A stretch of DNA of 64,000 bases from Allacma fusca (GCA_947179485.1 OX359248.1:54012386-54076385); one strand, 5' to 3'. Numbered from the stretch's first letter, positions 13,801 to 28,800 are shown. The notes: generated from the letters alone by a model not told the origin. Program-made: numbers and translations.

Positions 13801-16800
13801 ATTTTACAACTTCTGGCTAAAATGTCATTGGGATCAGAAGAGGCCCTTAAGGAAAATCCTTGGCCTCAAACCGTTCCGAAGCTGATTTATTGAGGTGTTG
13901 AGGGTTCAAAAATTAGCACAGAAGTACGACATGAGAAATTGATTGGCCTCAATTTTTTCAAAGGTTTTTTTTGGGGGTGGTATTTTTTAAAATTTAGTTT
14001 CCTGGCAAGGCTAATAATTGTGGATGAGCCCTTGTACCTATACAGTGTATGGGTAAAATTTCCGAATATGATTTATCGATCGGACGGAATGTTGGCGCTC
14101 ATCCTAGTCTTACTTAATAACATTGCCAAAACATATTCCGCAAGGCTTCTCCACCCGTGATTCTCCCATAGCCCAAAAGTACACATTCACTAACAACGTC
14201 CCAAGAGCTCCTCCATTCATCACCGAACCTATTTCACTCTCCATTCTAATTTTTACAATTTTTAATCAACCAAAAACTTTCTCTCATCCACTTTCTCTCT
14301 CTCTCTCTCATTCCTGCTCCTCCACATTTTTCTAATCCTATTTAGTCTCCCATAAATTCCTCCAAACTCCCCTCGGCCCTTATGCACATATGCAAAAAAG
14401 CGCTCGGCTCAAATTCAGACACCGACGTACAAACCTCTGCAAATGAAGATTAATAATTACAATCTCGCCAAGTGAAAAAAAAACGGATCACGGAAAGTTT
14501 TTTTTTTTGATCGCCCACTTCAAACATTCCCCTTTCAACGGAATGCTGAAAAAAAAGCCTCCAAGGAGAAACTTGTAGATAGGAGAAAGTCTACAAAAAA
14601 ATTTGCATGGGGAAAAAAGCGGGTAGAAAAAATTTTACGGGGAAAAAAATTTCAAAGATAAGTGCAAAACCCGCCAAATAACACCCTTCATTTGCACAGC
14701 ATCTACATATAACCTCCGTTTTGGTTCTTAGCCCTTAATTGTACGATCTGCGGATGTTGGCATTGGTTTCTTAGCTGACAGCCCTTAATTGCATTTATTT
14801 TTTAAAATTAAAAAGCCCTCAATTCCCAAGCGCCCACTCGAGTGAGGATTCCAGGGATCCAATTAAACCTCATAAACGTGTGGGAAATTATAAGAAGTCG
14901 GAGAAAGTTTAGGAGAAAGTAGAATCTTCAAAGGAAATATTTTCCCTGGTATTTCCTGGCCGATCCATAACCCATAGTGCACTCTTGCTACAAGAGTCGT
15001 CCCTCTCAAAGCCGAAAATGTTGATGTTATATCTCAAAGTCCTCCTTTATTGAGAGCAATTGAAGCAAAGGACGTAAATGGGAATAATTTTGAATATTCT
15101 CAGAGTGCCCCAAAATGGAAATGCTCCTGTACAAAGGGCTCTCCCAGCCCCATCCCACAACAGTCCTAACTATGAGGGGAGGAAGAGAGACGGAAAATTA
15201 AATGGGAAAGCCAAACAGTCAATCAGTGGGGGAAATTGAGGGAAGTAGGTCTCTCCTCCAGGAATCAAAAATTCATGAAATTAGTCGGGAGTAAATCCCT
15301 TTAATTTTTCTTCCGCTGCCAACAAGAAATGTGGGAGGCGATAAAGGAGAGCGGGGAAATCCCAAATCATCCCGAGCCCAAGCATGTCATGTACATACGT
15401 CTCATTTTATCACTGCAATAAGTCCTGGGAAATAATCCCATAAACAAATAATGCCCTTAATCAAGGGAAAAAACTGGGACTATAAGTAGAATACTGCCGC
15501 ATTATTAAATACAAGAGCCTATACAGTCCGCTCCCGCTCCAACATTAGCCATCATTAGAAAATCCTACTAGACACACTCCACACTGTAATTACCAAGCTC
15601 ATATGCATGTTACGACAATGGGAAGATATCTTCCAAGAACGAAAATAATATTACTCCCTTATGACTGGACAAGAACAATTTCTCCCTTTAGTATAGGGAA
15701 ATGAATCCCACTATGGGGTTTCTTACAACCATAGTTTCCTGTATACATAAAAAATCCCTGTACTATTTGAGGTCATTTTACATGATTCAAAGCCTTCCCT
15801 CGGAAACGCCATTCAGTAGTGGGAAAAATCTAGCTGAGTGGAGGAATTGGATTTGCAAAGTTGGGGCCGAGCCCTCAATCATTTTAAAGGAGAAGAAATG
15901 AAGGGGAAGGGAATACTCATCAAATGAATGAATAGCGTTAGATCACATCAAAAATCTTGAGGGTCCTTAGCAAATGAGCCAATCCCGTCCAGATTCCATC
16001 CCGAAAATTTCCTTCAAATTCCCTAACCCTAATGCAGTCATTTATGACCCAATCTTTAAATCTCTGGAGCAATTTCCAAATTTCGGTTTTTATTTCAAAG
16101 AGAAATGAATAATTTTTAAAATAGAGTCATAATTTCTTAGACATTGAATAATAGATTAAAGGAGGACTTGTAATTGTTATGATTGAAGGATTTTTGGTAA
16201 TTGTTATGATTTAAGGATTTTTGGTAATTCATCCGAAAGAAAAGTAGTGGAGAAAAAAGTAGAATTTGGTAAAAGAGAAGGATGTTGAAGGAAACATGGA
16301 AAATGGGCTGTGAAAAAGTGCTGCATGTGAAGAGTTGGATGAGGATCGGCCCTGAGAGACGGAAGAGGGCTAATTGAAGGGAAGTGAATGGGCAGAGTCT
16401 TAATTCATTGACTTATGACGGGCTATTGAATTTGATGAAAGAGCCCAATAAATGTTAGGAACTGACAAGACCCCCGTGAATGGGTGTATTAGCATATAGG
16501 AAGAGACTCATCCCTGGAATAGTAATAAATTTATACTTGGAATTTTGGGGGATATCGGGTGGGAAATAAAGTTGGGAAGGTTCCCATCTGTGGACATTTG
16601 TCTCCTACACGGGAATAATAAGAGGGAAAAATAGAGACTGGGATAGACGCTGTTAGTTAAGATACTCTTTTGGCTCCGGATCCCCCTCCCTAAATCCTCT
16701 TGATATGCTTAGGTAGACTTGAGCACGGATCCGCTGTCGACTCTCCCAGCCTCTTCAACGAATAATAATAATCCTGGAATTCTCTCCTGCAAAAGACATA

Positions 16801-19800
16801 ACTTATTTCCCTTCCTTAATCCACACTCAACACTTCCCGCCTTATCTTCCCTCCAACCTTCGTCTCCTCACAATCAAAATCCCCTTCGTTTGGGACAAGT
16901 ACTGTAGCCCCCACAAGAGAGTGCGGAAGAGCGGAAGGAGGGGATCAGCATGGAGAGGGGCTCAAAATCACGGGAATTTACAGTACAGTCAAATCTAGTA
17001 TCTATTGGGGACGTCATGTTGGAAGGGACCCCTCGTTATAAAGGACCTCTTGTATAGAGGGAGGTCTCGTTACAAGGATCCGCCCTTACAAGGAATGTCT
17101 CGGACAGTGTCCGACTACAAAAACAGCCTTTGGTTGAGAGCGCCGTGGATAAAAGGCAATTCCCTGGGAATATTGCTGATATGGGGAAATAAGCTCATGA
17201 TAATAAATAGAGAATTTAAGGAGCACCCCGAGTCATAATTTGAGTTTACCTCAAAATAAGAGCAAGCCTTTGGAAATGACACGGAAGGGGTTTTTTATTT
17301 AGCAGTAAATATGGGTAGTGGCGGGGAAGCAACATGTGAGATCAGAAAGTGCTTCTCTGGCCATTTCCAACGGCCAGCCCCGGCAAAGGCTCACAAAGTC
17401 CATAAAGTTGAATTTTCGGTGTGGTTGGGAAAAATTTAGGGGTTTGTTCCCCTATAAAGTATTTTTACGGCTCTTGGCAAAAGGCTCTCCGGCCTCCTCC
17501 AACATCTCTTTCCCCCCAAATCCCGGGATTCATGATGGCCGGGACGGGAAAGGACCATTCAATTTAAATCTGCATTCCCAAATGCTACAATCTTTCCCAT
17601 CAATAAAAAAAAAAAAGACGGACTCAAACCCAAATCTAATGCACTTTACTTCATCTCTTCCATTTCCCCGTAATTTACTTGAGACTTTTCCCAGGTACAG
17701 GGTTTTCTTGGCATGACGGACGTCCTTTTGGGAGTAGTGGAGCCAATGTCACTGTTGGAGTCACATATTATCCCCTCCACTCAAGCCCTTACAAATAGTC
17801 TGCTCTGCATACTTACATTTAAAAAATCTGGTTACAATATAATAATTTATACAAATTATGGGTATAATTCCTGCATAGTCAAAACTGTTTACAGCGGTTC
17901 AGTTAATTTCTATCCGGGATTAAATAATTTCTATATTTCAAGGGACAACAATTTTTCCGGAAGTTGTAATAAATATTGAAAGTCGTTCAAAAATTAGAGG
18001 GGAAAAAGTTTTAAAAAAATGTGGGAACAAAAAATCTTGTGCTATAATTAATTTTAAATTTTTCCCATAGGTAGGAAAATATGCCTTGACAAAATTCATT
18101 TTTGAAAATCAGGACCTTAAGAAACCCCGATGTGGTAGGAAGGAATCTCTACTAAATTTGAGATTGAGTTCGAATCTCAGCGTGGGAAAAGTGTGAGTCA
18201 GGTTGTGCTGAAATGATTATATGAGCCAGGGATAGGGCTAGACAGTGAAGTTCGAAGTTGGGTAGGACCTGGTTAATATACGGACCCCATTGAGCTACTA
18301 ACCTCGTTATACAAACACTACACGATCTCGTTTCCTAGTCTTTATTTCACCCAGACTCATTCCAACTGTTCAGGAATGGAGTGAGTTGGACAAGACTTGG
18401 ATTTGAATGTGAGTCCTCCCTTCCTGGGATTGAGCGCTATAAAGAGAGTCTGATCCGTATATACTAGGGACGGGGACAGTGAGATAAAATCAATATTGGG
18501 ATGGGACATTGGACATAAACATGACACTAATCGGAGAACATACGCAGTTGAGCGTCATAGCGTGACCCATTCAATCAGACCTCGACAACCTCGCTCCAGT
18601 GGTCACTTTATTCTCACAGTCTCCAAAAAACCTACGAGCCAATTCCTTATTCACAATCCCAAGATCCAGTACACAGAGAGAGAGAGATAGACGGAGTCAA
18701 TACATACAAGTCAACTCCCACTGGAATATATGTATTTTGAAATGTCCATATTCCCATAGTATCATTAAATCCCCCAAGCGGAAGAATTCCTTGAAAAAAC
18801 TTTAAGCCACTTATACAGTAGAGTTTGGATGGATGTAATATTGCAGCCCTGTATATTCTATTGTAACATTGGAAGGATTTTTTTAAAAAATATACACTGG
18901 AATTATTGAAGGAGGGATCCGTTTTAGGGAGATGTCCCTGTAATTTAGTACTCTGTTAGAGATGTTCGTGGATGTTGTGACTGGGGTGGACTGTATAGAG
19001 TGTGTGATATGGTGTATGGGGAGATTGGTTGGTGGAATGCTTTGTGAGTGGAAGAAATTTTGGGAGTTGGGGAGATAAAAGAGCGAGGGAGAGTAATTGT
19101 AATGTTTACTGTAATGAGGAGCTGCGTAATCAGGGAGAGCGAGAGACAAAGAGAATCTGTCAAGTGTCGCCCTTTTCTTGTCCACCGCTGTAGCGAAGTC
19201 AGTGGGAACAATGCTCTATTAAGCAAACAAACGGCAGGAGATTTCCGCAATTCCACGTACAATTCCTCTACTCCATGTATGCAATTCCATCCCCACTTCT
19301 CACTTCCATTTTCCAGGGACCCCCGCAATTTCTAACGTTTTCCGGCCCATTAGGACCAAGTTATGTTTTTATAGGTAAGATTTTTATGGAAGTTTGAGAC
19401 CATTTTGGTTTTATTCTACTTACGTCGAAAATTTTGGTCAAATTCTGACAGGGGTTATTTGGTTGCCCAAAGTGGCTATAAGAAACAATAAAATACAATG
19501 TATTTTAATGTTTCGCGTCAGGGTTAAACTGAATACCGAATTTGAAAATTTCCAAATGGCAAACTGAAATATGAAATGGATTTTGATCAAATATGAAATT
19601 AGGTAATAAGGGTTCGCTAGATTTGACCTAGGTCAAATTATTTACGGGTTTGCGTTATTTTCTCACAGCTGAATTATAATACTAACACAATTCAAAACTG
19701 TGTGGACAGTACCGAGTTACTTAAGTGTTTTGCACATTTTTACCAGGTTACTAAACATTTTACCATGTTTTCCCCCATTTTAACCAGGTGTTTAAATATT

Positions 19801-22800
19801 TTACCATGTTTTGCGCATTTTCTCCAAGTGGTTATATATTTTACCGTATTTTGCGCATTTTCACCGCGTGATTAAATATTTTATCGAAATTAGCGCGTTT
19901 TACCTTAATTTTGCGCGTTTTCAGAAGAGTAAAATATTTTGCAGATTATTGACTCTTTTCTGACGCATCGGTTAACTGTTTTACCAGAATTCGTCCAGTT
20001 GATAAAATAATTTTAAAAAATTGCCCAATTATTGAACTGTAAACGTATTACGTATATACAGCAAAATCAAATTCAAATTTTATTTTATCTCAAGGCAGTT
20101 TTTGTGAAGAAACAACTAAAAAATATGATAAATACATTTTTAGAAAATTCCAGAAAAATGGTCAGTAAATTTAAACCCCCAAATATGTCTTTTAAGGCGT
20201 ATTTTCCTACTTAGAAGGTATCAGTGAGTCAAGCCCCAGTAAAAATTTCCCAGGACCCAGTATCTATATTTATGCAAACATGCCAACTTGCCCAGAAATG
20301 TGTATAGGATTCCATTGCCCTTGTTTTTACATTGGAATTGAGCGGAATGTAAACATTTCCAATCTACTGTACATTCGCTTGTACACAGCCTCGTTTGAGG
20401 AGATTGGAGGGAGATCATCACATCGGCTCTTTCCAGATAGACATGGAGACGATATTAAGCCAAGCTGGGACAGTGCAGGGGGTGTTCTATATCACGGAGC
20501 CCTTTGCAACACCATGTACTTCCTGTTTACAAATATTTTGGACACAACCTCATTTCAGCCCACAATGTAAAATTTATCCGTTAAAAAAACAAGGGAATTT
20601 GTTTGCCAAAAACAGTAAAATTTTTACGGGCGCCGTTATAAACCACTGGCACTCCTTACAGCATCTGGACCCGAAACTCCTGAGCACAACGACTGCTCTC
20701 CAACTAATCGTAAATGCCAAATGGGAATCAAACTGATGCTTATTCTCTTTCGAAGCGAATGCTTTCATGTATGTGTGCTTTTATCATTCATACAGTGAAG
20801 TTTCTTTCCCGCGGCGCCCGAGTAATAGCAAAATTTGAGTGGTAAATTTTATTATTGTTACTAGGACTATAGATCCAGCCCTTTGGGCTACACATGAGAC
20901 TGTGGAGAAATAATTCTGCGAATGTAGGAACAAGGGTGTTTTGATGTGATGGTCATAGCGGGAGGACCCTGTAGGAGTCCCTGTTTTTCTCATGCACACA
21001 TCAATACAATAGACACAAGGCTATTGCTATTTTATGTAAATTGAAATCCAGACTTGCTCATCGGATGCCGAATCTCCTGTCGTTATGGCGTCCTCGCTTT
21101 GCCAAGGAACATGGGCTGTAAACTAGCTAATAAAATTTTCTGTCCCTCTTCTATTCTAAATACACTCCCGAAGTTTACTCCATATTTATGCTAATTCTGC
21201 GGCAATTATTACTTCTCTTTTTGGGGCATTAGTACGTTCTAGCAAATATGCTCCTAGGCATGATCCTTTCATTCTCAGCAGGGTTCATGAGTACATTATT
21301 TTCTTCATGGGTTTTGCAAAACCCAGCGAGTACATTATTTTCTTTTTAGATCTGCAAAAACGGGATGAAGAAATAATGTATGCACTTAGAGACTATAGAG
21401 ATGAGCTTCTGTTTGAGTAGGGGCTCTTGTAAATAAGTTTTTGGGGGATATATTTGCAAACTTTTACGGAGCAAAAAATGTTTAGCAAATTTTTAGGGGA
21501 TGAAAAAATGTTGAACAAACTTTAAGAGGCAAGTAATATTTGTAATTTTTTGGGGCTAGTAGCATTTCTAAATTTGTTGGGGTAAGTAATACTGGTATAT
21601 TTTTAGAGACAACAAATATTTGAAATATATTTAGGGTAAGCAAATTTCTGTACAATTTCTAGGCGTAAAAAATATTTGGAATATCTATATTTAGGGGAAG
21701 CAAATTTGTGAAAGATTTCTGGACGCAAAAATTTTTTAAAAATTCATTTCTGACAAAACGGATTTCCAAAGTTTTTAAGGGGAAAACTGTTTCGTAAATT
21801 GAAAATTTAATCATTTCTTGAGCTGTAACAAATTTTGCGCTAACCTTTCCTTTACTTCTTGTATTTTTGTTTTACTTTTTTTGAGCATTTTCCCCATTTA
21901 ATCAAAATTTTACTTGATTTTTCCAGCCCGTATTTTCGGCAGAGCAGATTTTCCCGTTCTTTCCATTTTGGCCTAACCACGTCATATTTGCCAACATTAT
22001 TATTGTTAACTCAAAATCCCCCAATTTGACTCGAAAGTTTAAAGTATGAATGCTAAAATAAATGCGGCTTTTAAAGAATTTATAATTTGTGACTTACGGT
22101 TCTGCCTTGAAGAAGGGCGACGGAGCAGTCAAGAAGAACGGTTTGGCCGGCTCTGGCCGCAATAGTGACGGTGGTTCGGTTCGTTTCGAAATAGGGCCCG
22201 ACGATGCGGCTGGAAGAAGGTAAGTAAAGGGGCTCTAGGGGCTCCTCACCGTGCTGTTCTCGGGACGTGGGACTCAAGCCCCTGTGAGTGGCCTTGACGG
22301 ATGAGGGCGGATTGAGTGAAGGCGACAGGGATGCGGCGGCGGCCGCCGAGTTCCCATGTCGATGTCCATGAGGGAAGGAGAGCGTGCTCGGAGATCTCGT
22401 CGTTCCCGTCCCTGTGACCATCAAAATCCCAAAATGAGGGCTGTCCACCCGTCGCGAAGTTTTATTCACATTTTTTTCTTCGGAAGCCCAACCCAAGGAA
22501 ACGGAGGATTCTGTCGAGTCTTGCTGCTCTCGAGAGTCTGGAAAAAAATTGATCAAATGGCCCTTTTAAGTCTTATAAGCTCTTCTCAAAACACTTGACT
22601 GTTATTGCCCTTGATTACTCTCCGACAGCTCTTCAAACAATTCCGGAGACTCTCTTAATTCCCGTAAGTTGTCCATACGGGCAAAACACTCTGACAGAGT
22701 TTCCTTTACAATTCAATGTTATTTATTTTATTTCGCAAGAGAGATTCTAACTCAAAAAACCCGTCGTTCATGGTGAGTCCCTTATAACGAAAATCTCCTC

Positions 22801-25800
22801 TGGAGGAGCATCTTCTTGTTTTAGGATCCATGTAATACAAATTGTACAATTACTTATAGCCACATGATTATTCAAAGGGTCAAAATTTGGTGTTTTTGGT
22901 CAAACCACTCTCCAAAAGTTTTACTGCAATTTGCAGACAGACAAGATGGACTTTGGCGTTAAGCCAGTGACCACAGCAGAGGTCATTCATACGTATGTAC
23001 ATATGTATGTATGTACATGTGTGTGGAAGTAATTACGGAAGACATTCTCCTATTAGTTGGTTTAAGTGGAGTTGATTTTCAATTGGGAAGGAATGTCGGA
23101 GGATTGAGCACATAAACGTTTGTGACGGAAACCGAACGAGCCAAACCCGTTTCCTTTAAAATTGCATCCCGACTCAGAAATACTTGAGAATTGAGGAGAC
23201 CCGTCAAACACTCAAACTTCAAGTCCCCTAAGACCCTTTACAATCTACGTAATTATATGTACATTTGTATGTATATGTATGTGTTTGTATATGTATGTGC
23301 ACACATTTTTGCTTCATCCAAAGTATGTATGTATTTTAAGCACACAACATTTTCTCTAAAGTTTTTCTCTTATCATAACTTTCCCTTTTGCAAAAATATT
23401 CCTGCTTTCGTATTTCCCATCATTTAACTTTTCTAGATCACGTTTTGGAACATGATTCCAAGGCCTGTTGGAACGTCAAAGTCACCCGAAATTTTAGGCA
23501 AGTGTTAAGACCCAAAATTGAGATTTTTAACAACTTGCTGAAAATCAAAAATGGATATTTTAAACATCCTTAAAAACAAAATTGGATATTTGTAAAGTTG
23601 TTCGAAACAAAAACGAACATTTGACAATTATCACTGAGCTAAAAACATACTTCAGAATTTTGAGAGATGCAAAGTTGAGGGAACATTTACAATTTGCAAT
23701 TTACCAAATTAAGCTTTGACACACATGTCACTACACCAGAATCAACTTTTGATACCTTTGCAAGGACTCCCTGGCACACTGCTCTCCATTTTACTTCTTA
23801 ACTGCCCAAAAATAGAGAAATACATCAGGCCTAGTTTGAGCATCTGCCTAATTATAGGGTGTGGAAAGTAGTCTAAATTGGGAGGCAGGGGCGAAGAGCT
23901 CCTTTGCAATTAATAAAGTTTGGGAATTTACCTTGGAAATAGGAATTGGAATAGAAAGGAACCGGGGCCCCTAATGACATGGAAATCTTAAGCGGGCTCC
24001 GGAATGTCGCTCTGGAATTTCTTGTCTGAGCAGAGAAACTTCCAACAAGTCATAATCAAGTGATCAACTTCCCATCCCTATCCCCAAATTTCCTATTCCC
24101 AATACTTCCACATCATGTATCTTCCATTCAATTCTGGCCCAGTCGGTGAAAGCCCACTTTCACCCAATCACACTCCCTTTCCAAAACTCCAAACGCTCTG
24201 GAAACATCTCCAATTCTTTGTACTCATCCCTGCATTCCTCACTATGAGGGCGTTTGTAACGGATCTATTCCACAAAATCCTGTGATGAAATGTTACCAAC
24301 TGTAATAATAAAAATAAATTCATACTTGGAATTATTTCAATTATGAATTTCAAATAAAAGGGAAAATTTTAATAGTCTGTTAAATCCGTCGAATCTTATG
24401 AAATTAGTTACTAAAAATTATTTAACATGAAAATTTTTATTACCATTTTCATTTATTATACTTATCTATCAATACAAATATTAATAAACATAAAATAATC
24501 ACAAAACTTTAATTACGTCCATAGTATGTATAAAATTTTAAAAAACAAACATAATATTTGGCTAATTTTTTGAGGGTTCCTCCATACGATGGGTTTACTG
24601 TGGCGAGTACGGATGAAGACGTATACATTTTTGGTGGAACTGGATTGGTGATGCGATTATGGTACGTATAGTAAGTAGGTGGATAGCTCAAGTGGTGAGG
24701 TTGGTGTGAGGTTGAGTGGATGGTGTGTGGGCCACTGACCACGAAGCATAAATTGTGAACTCAGCTGGACGCCACTCACCAAATTCCCCTCTTTCAGTTC
24801 CACCAAACCATTTTAATCGATTTTCTACCCCTCGACCCCAAAAATCTCCACCAAAAATCCTCACCTATCAAGATTTATCCCTTATTTAACGCTCCACTAA
24901 AAATCATTCATTTTCCAGTCCTCACACGTGAAAGTCCTGGATGGGATCCTCCCGTGGGTTCAAATTATAGCGTGAGTGTTAATAAGAGAAATTGTGAAAT
25001 TTTAGGGTTATTTCAAATTTTCAGAGTCATTTTACAAATTTTAAATTATGGAAAATTTAGTGTAAAACTGTTCTACTCTATGTAAATCCTAAGCTGTATT
25101 GAGCTCCCTGGGATATTTTAAAACATGGATTTTCGTACTTGACAAGAGGCCCTTACCACGAGTGTCCGTTATAGAGAAGGTCCACTGTTTTTTCCTCCTT
25201 CGTTATTTCTTTGCCCAAATGTGTACCATGAGGAAATCATTGGAACAGTATATGGCAGTAGCCTCCAGACACTTGAGAACTTCATGCTAGGAAATAGATC
25301 ATGGTCGGAACAACCCAATTATAGGATGCAGTCGAACGTCTTTAGTAGATTCTTTCAAATTTTTGTAAAATATTAAATTCAAAATAACAAGAGTATTTTA
25401 GAATTCAATTTTCGTCCGGATTTATGTCAAATATTTGAAGTGGCAAAAAATAAGAAGATAGGAAAACGCTTGAGATATAACGGGACCGTTGTGACGAGGT
25501 TCGACTTTAGAAAGCAATTCCTCGGGTCTGGGAAGGGAAATCTAAGGATTTAGTATTTTTTTCCAATGGAAGATCAAACTGTCAAGGTCCGGGGTAGTTG
25601 AGAAAGATCTCCTTTGAGAATCATTCATTGAAGGATTTTTCCCGGGTTTTGTATTTGCGTGTAAGAGAAAGGGAACGTTAGATAAAATGGATATGGAGTC
25701 GGACCCCTTTCAAACGAAACTGTCGTTCCATATTAAAATGTAGCATTGACAAAATTTGAGGGGGGAAATTTACTCGTATGAAATTTTATGAGCTGGCGGG

Positions 25801-28800
25801 GGGGGGGGAAATTTCACTGGACTTTGTGTACGGGTTAACGTGTAAAACGAATTTTTTATAAAGAGGTTTGACTGCAGAAACGAGCGCTGAAATTTTTTGG
25901 AAAGGCGTGGAACATATTGGGAAAACTTTTCCTATGAAACGTTACTACTGCCTTATTGAATATGCGCTGGATTAAATGTCTGTTTTAAAGCATGTTTAAT
26001 CAAATTGCAATAGCCTCAAAATGCTTGCGTAGAAATGTGTCTTCAGAAATGGCGCAAAAATTCAAGATTGGCTTTAGTTAAGATGTGGAGAAAATCATTA
26101 TTTTTACAATGTATCCTCCTTTTGTTTCAAACATCAAGGCCTATGAATACCGTCGCAGATTTAAACTTTGTAGAAAATCAATGTGTGCATTACACGTTGG
26201 ATCAAAGTAGGGCTGTGGAAAGTTTGCGTTTAAAATTTGTTGTGGAGAAATTCTATAGTAAAGCCGCTGTTCAGAGAAATTGATAGAGAATTGGTGAAAA
26301 AAATTATAGGATTGCAAAACCAGTTTCTAAACATTTGTGCAGAATTTCAGCAATTTCAGAAACTGGTTTGTACTTTGTGGACCCGTCTTTTAGTTTCGAA
26401 GAAATTTCTTTAAATCTCTCTATTCATTCGCAAGCTAAATAAAAATTGAGGACATTTTTAGCAGGGATTTCAGGAATGTTTTGCAAATTTGCATAAATTA
26501 AGGGACGTATTTGCAAAAATTTTGGAATGCTGAATTCAAGAAATATTTAATATTTTCTAATATTCCAGAAATTATGTGCAAAAATTATGAAAAATGTTTA
26601 CTAAAATTTCAGATAATATGTGGGAAAACTACGTGAAAATGCTTCTAAAATTTATCGCATATTATTTGTATAAATTATGGAATATACTTACTAAAATTTT
26701 GGACAATATTTGAAAAATCGTAGCAAATATTTTCAAAAATTTGAGAAATATTTAGAAAAAATTATGTAAAATGTTTTCACATAGTATAAGATTTGTAAAA
26801 CAATGGGAAAAAATACGTGCAAAAATTTTGAAGAAGATTTAATAAGATTATTGGAGCTCAAAATGTTGAAATTCAGAAATACGCTGAATTTTTGTGGCAA
26901 CTTTAGAAAACATTGTGAAAAAATTGGAAAGAAAAATTGGGACCCGTGTAAGAATTTGTAAGTTTGGCCAATCCTTTAAAAAGAATGTTCCCATATTGTT
27001 TAAAAAAGGAAGGGACTGCTGAAAGAAAGGGAATGTTAAATTAAGCAGGATAAAAATGACTATAGGATATGATATAAAACTAGCCATAAAAAGGGAAGCA
27101 ATGACCATGAGCGTAGAAAATGATAGGAAAACCACTAAGACTACGGCCAGCTGTTGACTCTTGGGCCGGAATGAAGAATCAAGTTTTGGAAAGCAAGACG
27201 AGCCACCCTTGTTAAACATAAGAAAGGGGAAAAGTTGTTCAATCTAAAACTCAAGTGTTCTGAGGTTTCCGCCTGTTTTTCATATGTGCCTATGTATGTA
27301 TACATATGTAATTATATGCGGATATATGACGCTGCGTTTCTAGACCCTGAGTTAAATTTGTTCTGCCGAGGAATTCGCCCGCATTTGTTACACCGCTCTG
27401 CACACATTTTCCTCAGGAGTAAAAACAAAGACTGGAAGGAGAACCATTTTCCGGGTTTATGAATGTACCATTTTTTTTTCATACAAACTCCATTAATATT
27501 TCCCTCATCTGTTCAACATTCCAAAACATAACTCCCCAATGAATACACCCAAAAGTAAATTCCAAACCTCAACTTATGTACACCTTAAATTACTACACTC
27601 AACCTATCACTAGCGTAGGTGTTTATAGCAGAGCTAGGCAAGGGCAACTCCATCCTCCCTAAGCAAGGGAAATCCTTGTCCCTACAGCATCTCATATATT
27701 TCCACATATTCTGCGCTTTAATTTTCGAGTTCTAATGAGTGCGAATTCGAGTAAGCATTTAGTTTGTCATGTTTAAATTACGATTTAAGTGTTCACATTC
27801 AAGTTATAGCTTAAGATTTAAGTTTTCAAATTGGGCTTTGATTTTGAAAGGTCAAGTTAAGATTTAAGGTTTCAAGTTCAAGTTACGTTTTAAATTTTCA
27901 AGTTCAAGTTACGTTTTAAATTTTCAAGCTCAAGTTACGCTTTAATTTTCAAGTTCAAGTTACGTTTTAAATTTTCAAGTTCAAGTTACGTTTTAATTTT
28001 TCAAGCTCAAGTTACGCTTTAATTTTCAAGTTCAAGTTACGTTTTAATTTTTCAAGTTCAATTTCGGTTTTGATTTTTAAAGGTCAAGTTAAGATTTAAG
28101 TTTTTAAGTTCAATTTCGGTTTTGATTTTTAAAAGTCAAGTTAAGATTTAAGTTTTCAAGTTCAATTTCGGTTTTGATTTTTAAAGATCAAGTTAAGATT
28201 TAAGTTTTCAAGTTGGGATTTAATTTTCAAGTTCAAGTTCAGATTTAATTTTCAAGTTCAAGTTCAGATTTAAGTGTTCAAGTTCAAGTCAATTTTTATT
28301 GTTCAAGCTCAAGTCAAGCTTTAATTTTTCAAGCTGAAGTAACGTCTGACGTTTTCATTATTCATCAAGATGTAATTTACAAGATTAGTTGAAATTCATT
28401 TCAAGTATAAGTGAGGCTTTGATGTCGAATTTGAAGTTCGAGTTACCTATTGATTTTTAAGCTTAAGAGCGAGTACTGGGATTGGGGGGGGGGGGTGGAA
28501 ATAGCACTTTGTGTTTGTGTTTCCTAATAGAGTCTTCTTTTGGTTTGAAGTTCGCGCCACCTTTGAATTTTGAAGCTTGAGTATAGCTGAAGTTGAAAAC
28601 ACATCTGGACAAACTGTCCTCAATGTCATACCGAAACTAGAGATTGAACTTGGAACACTCCACTCTATCATGCTTTTAAAGATAAAGATTAACCCAGACT
28701 TTAAGTTCGAACTTCAAAGGGAATTTAATTCCACATGGTCTGTCAAAATGTCTTCCAAACGTTGAGTGATTTTGAGAACCATTTATTGATGATGACCTTT

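Larger units (their letters stand above)
6769..22097 (-). other. intron 2 of the dpr-like gene (15.3 kb)
   Basis: Bounded by GTAAGT and TTGGCAG. It holds MITEs (8293, 8622, 12112), a 32-bp array (10309), a ~90-bp array (13668), a ~60-bp degenerate array (19735), CA/TG and GA microsatellites, and further eroded terminal-repeat ends (14977-15140, 16982-17115, 18291-18460). No coding exon with conserved content was found inside. Confidence 0.8.

Noticed and set aside
22985..23300. TATG/TGTA runs considered as regulatory sites
   Set aside because: Simple microsatellites, repeated at 42680, 48640 and 58770 without consistent context.
24168..24353. Minus-strand frame with a leucine-rich start, considered as an alternative dpr signal-peptide exon
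   Set aside because: There is no good donor in the needed phase 1 after the hydrophobic stretch. The 48326-48401 exon fits far better.
26848..27219. 123-codon minus-strand open frame with hydrophobic segments
   Set aside because: AT-rich DNA gives Phe/Leu/Ile-rich translations. No homology or suitable splice phases; it lies in intron 1 and does not fit the dpr frame.
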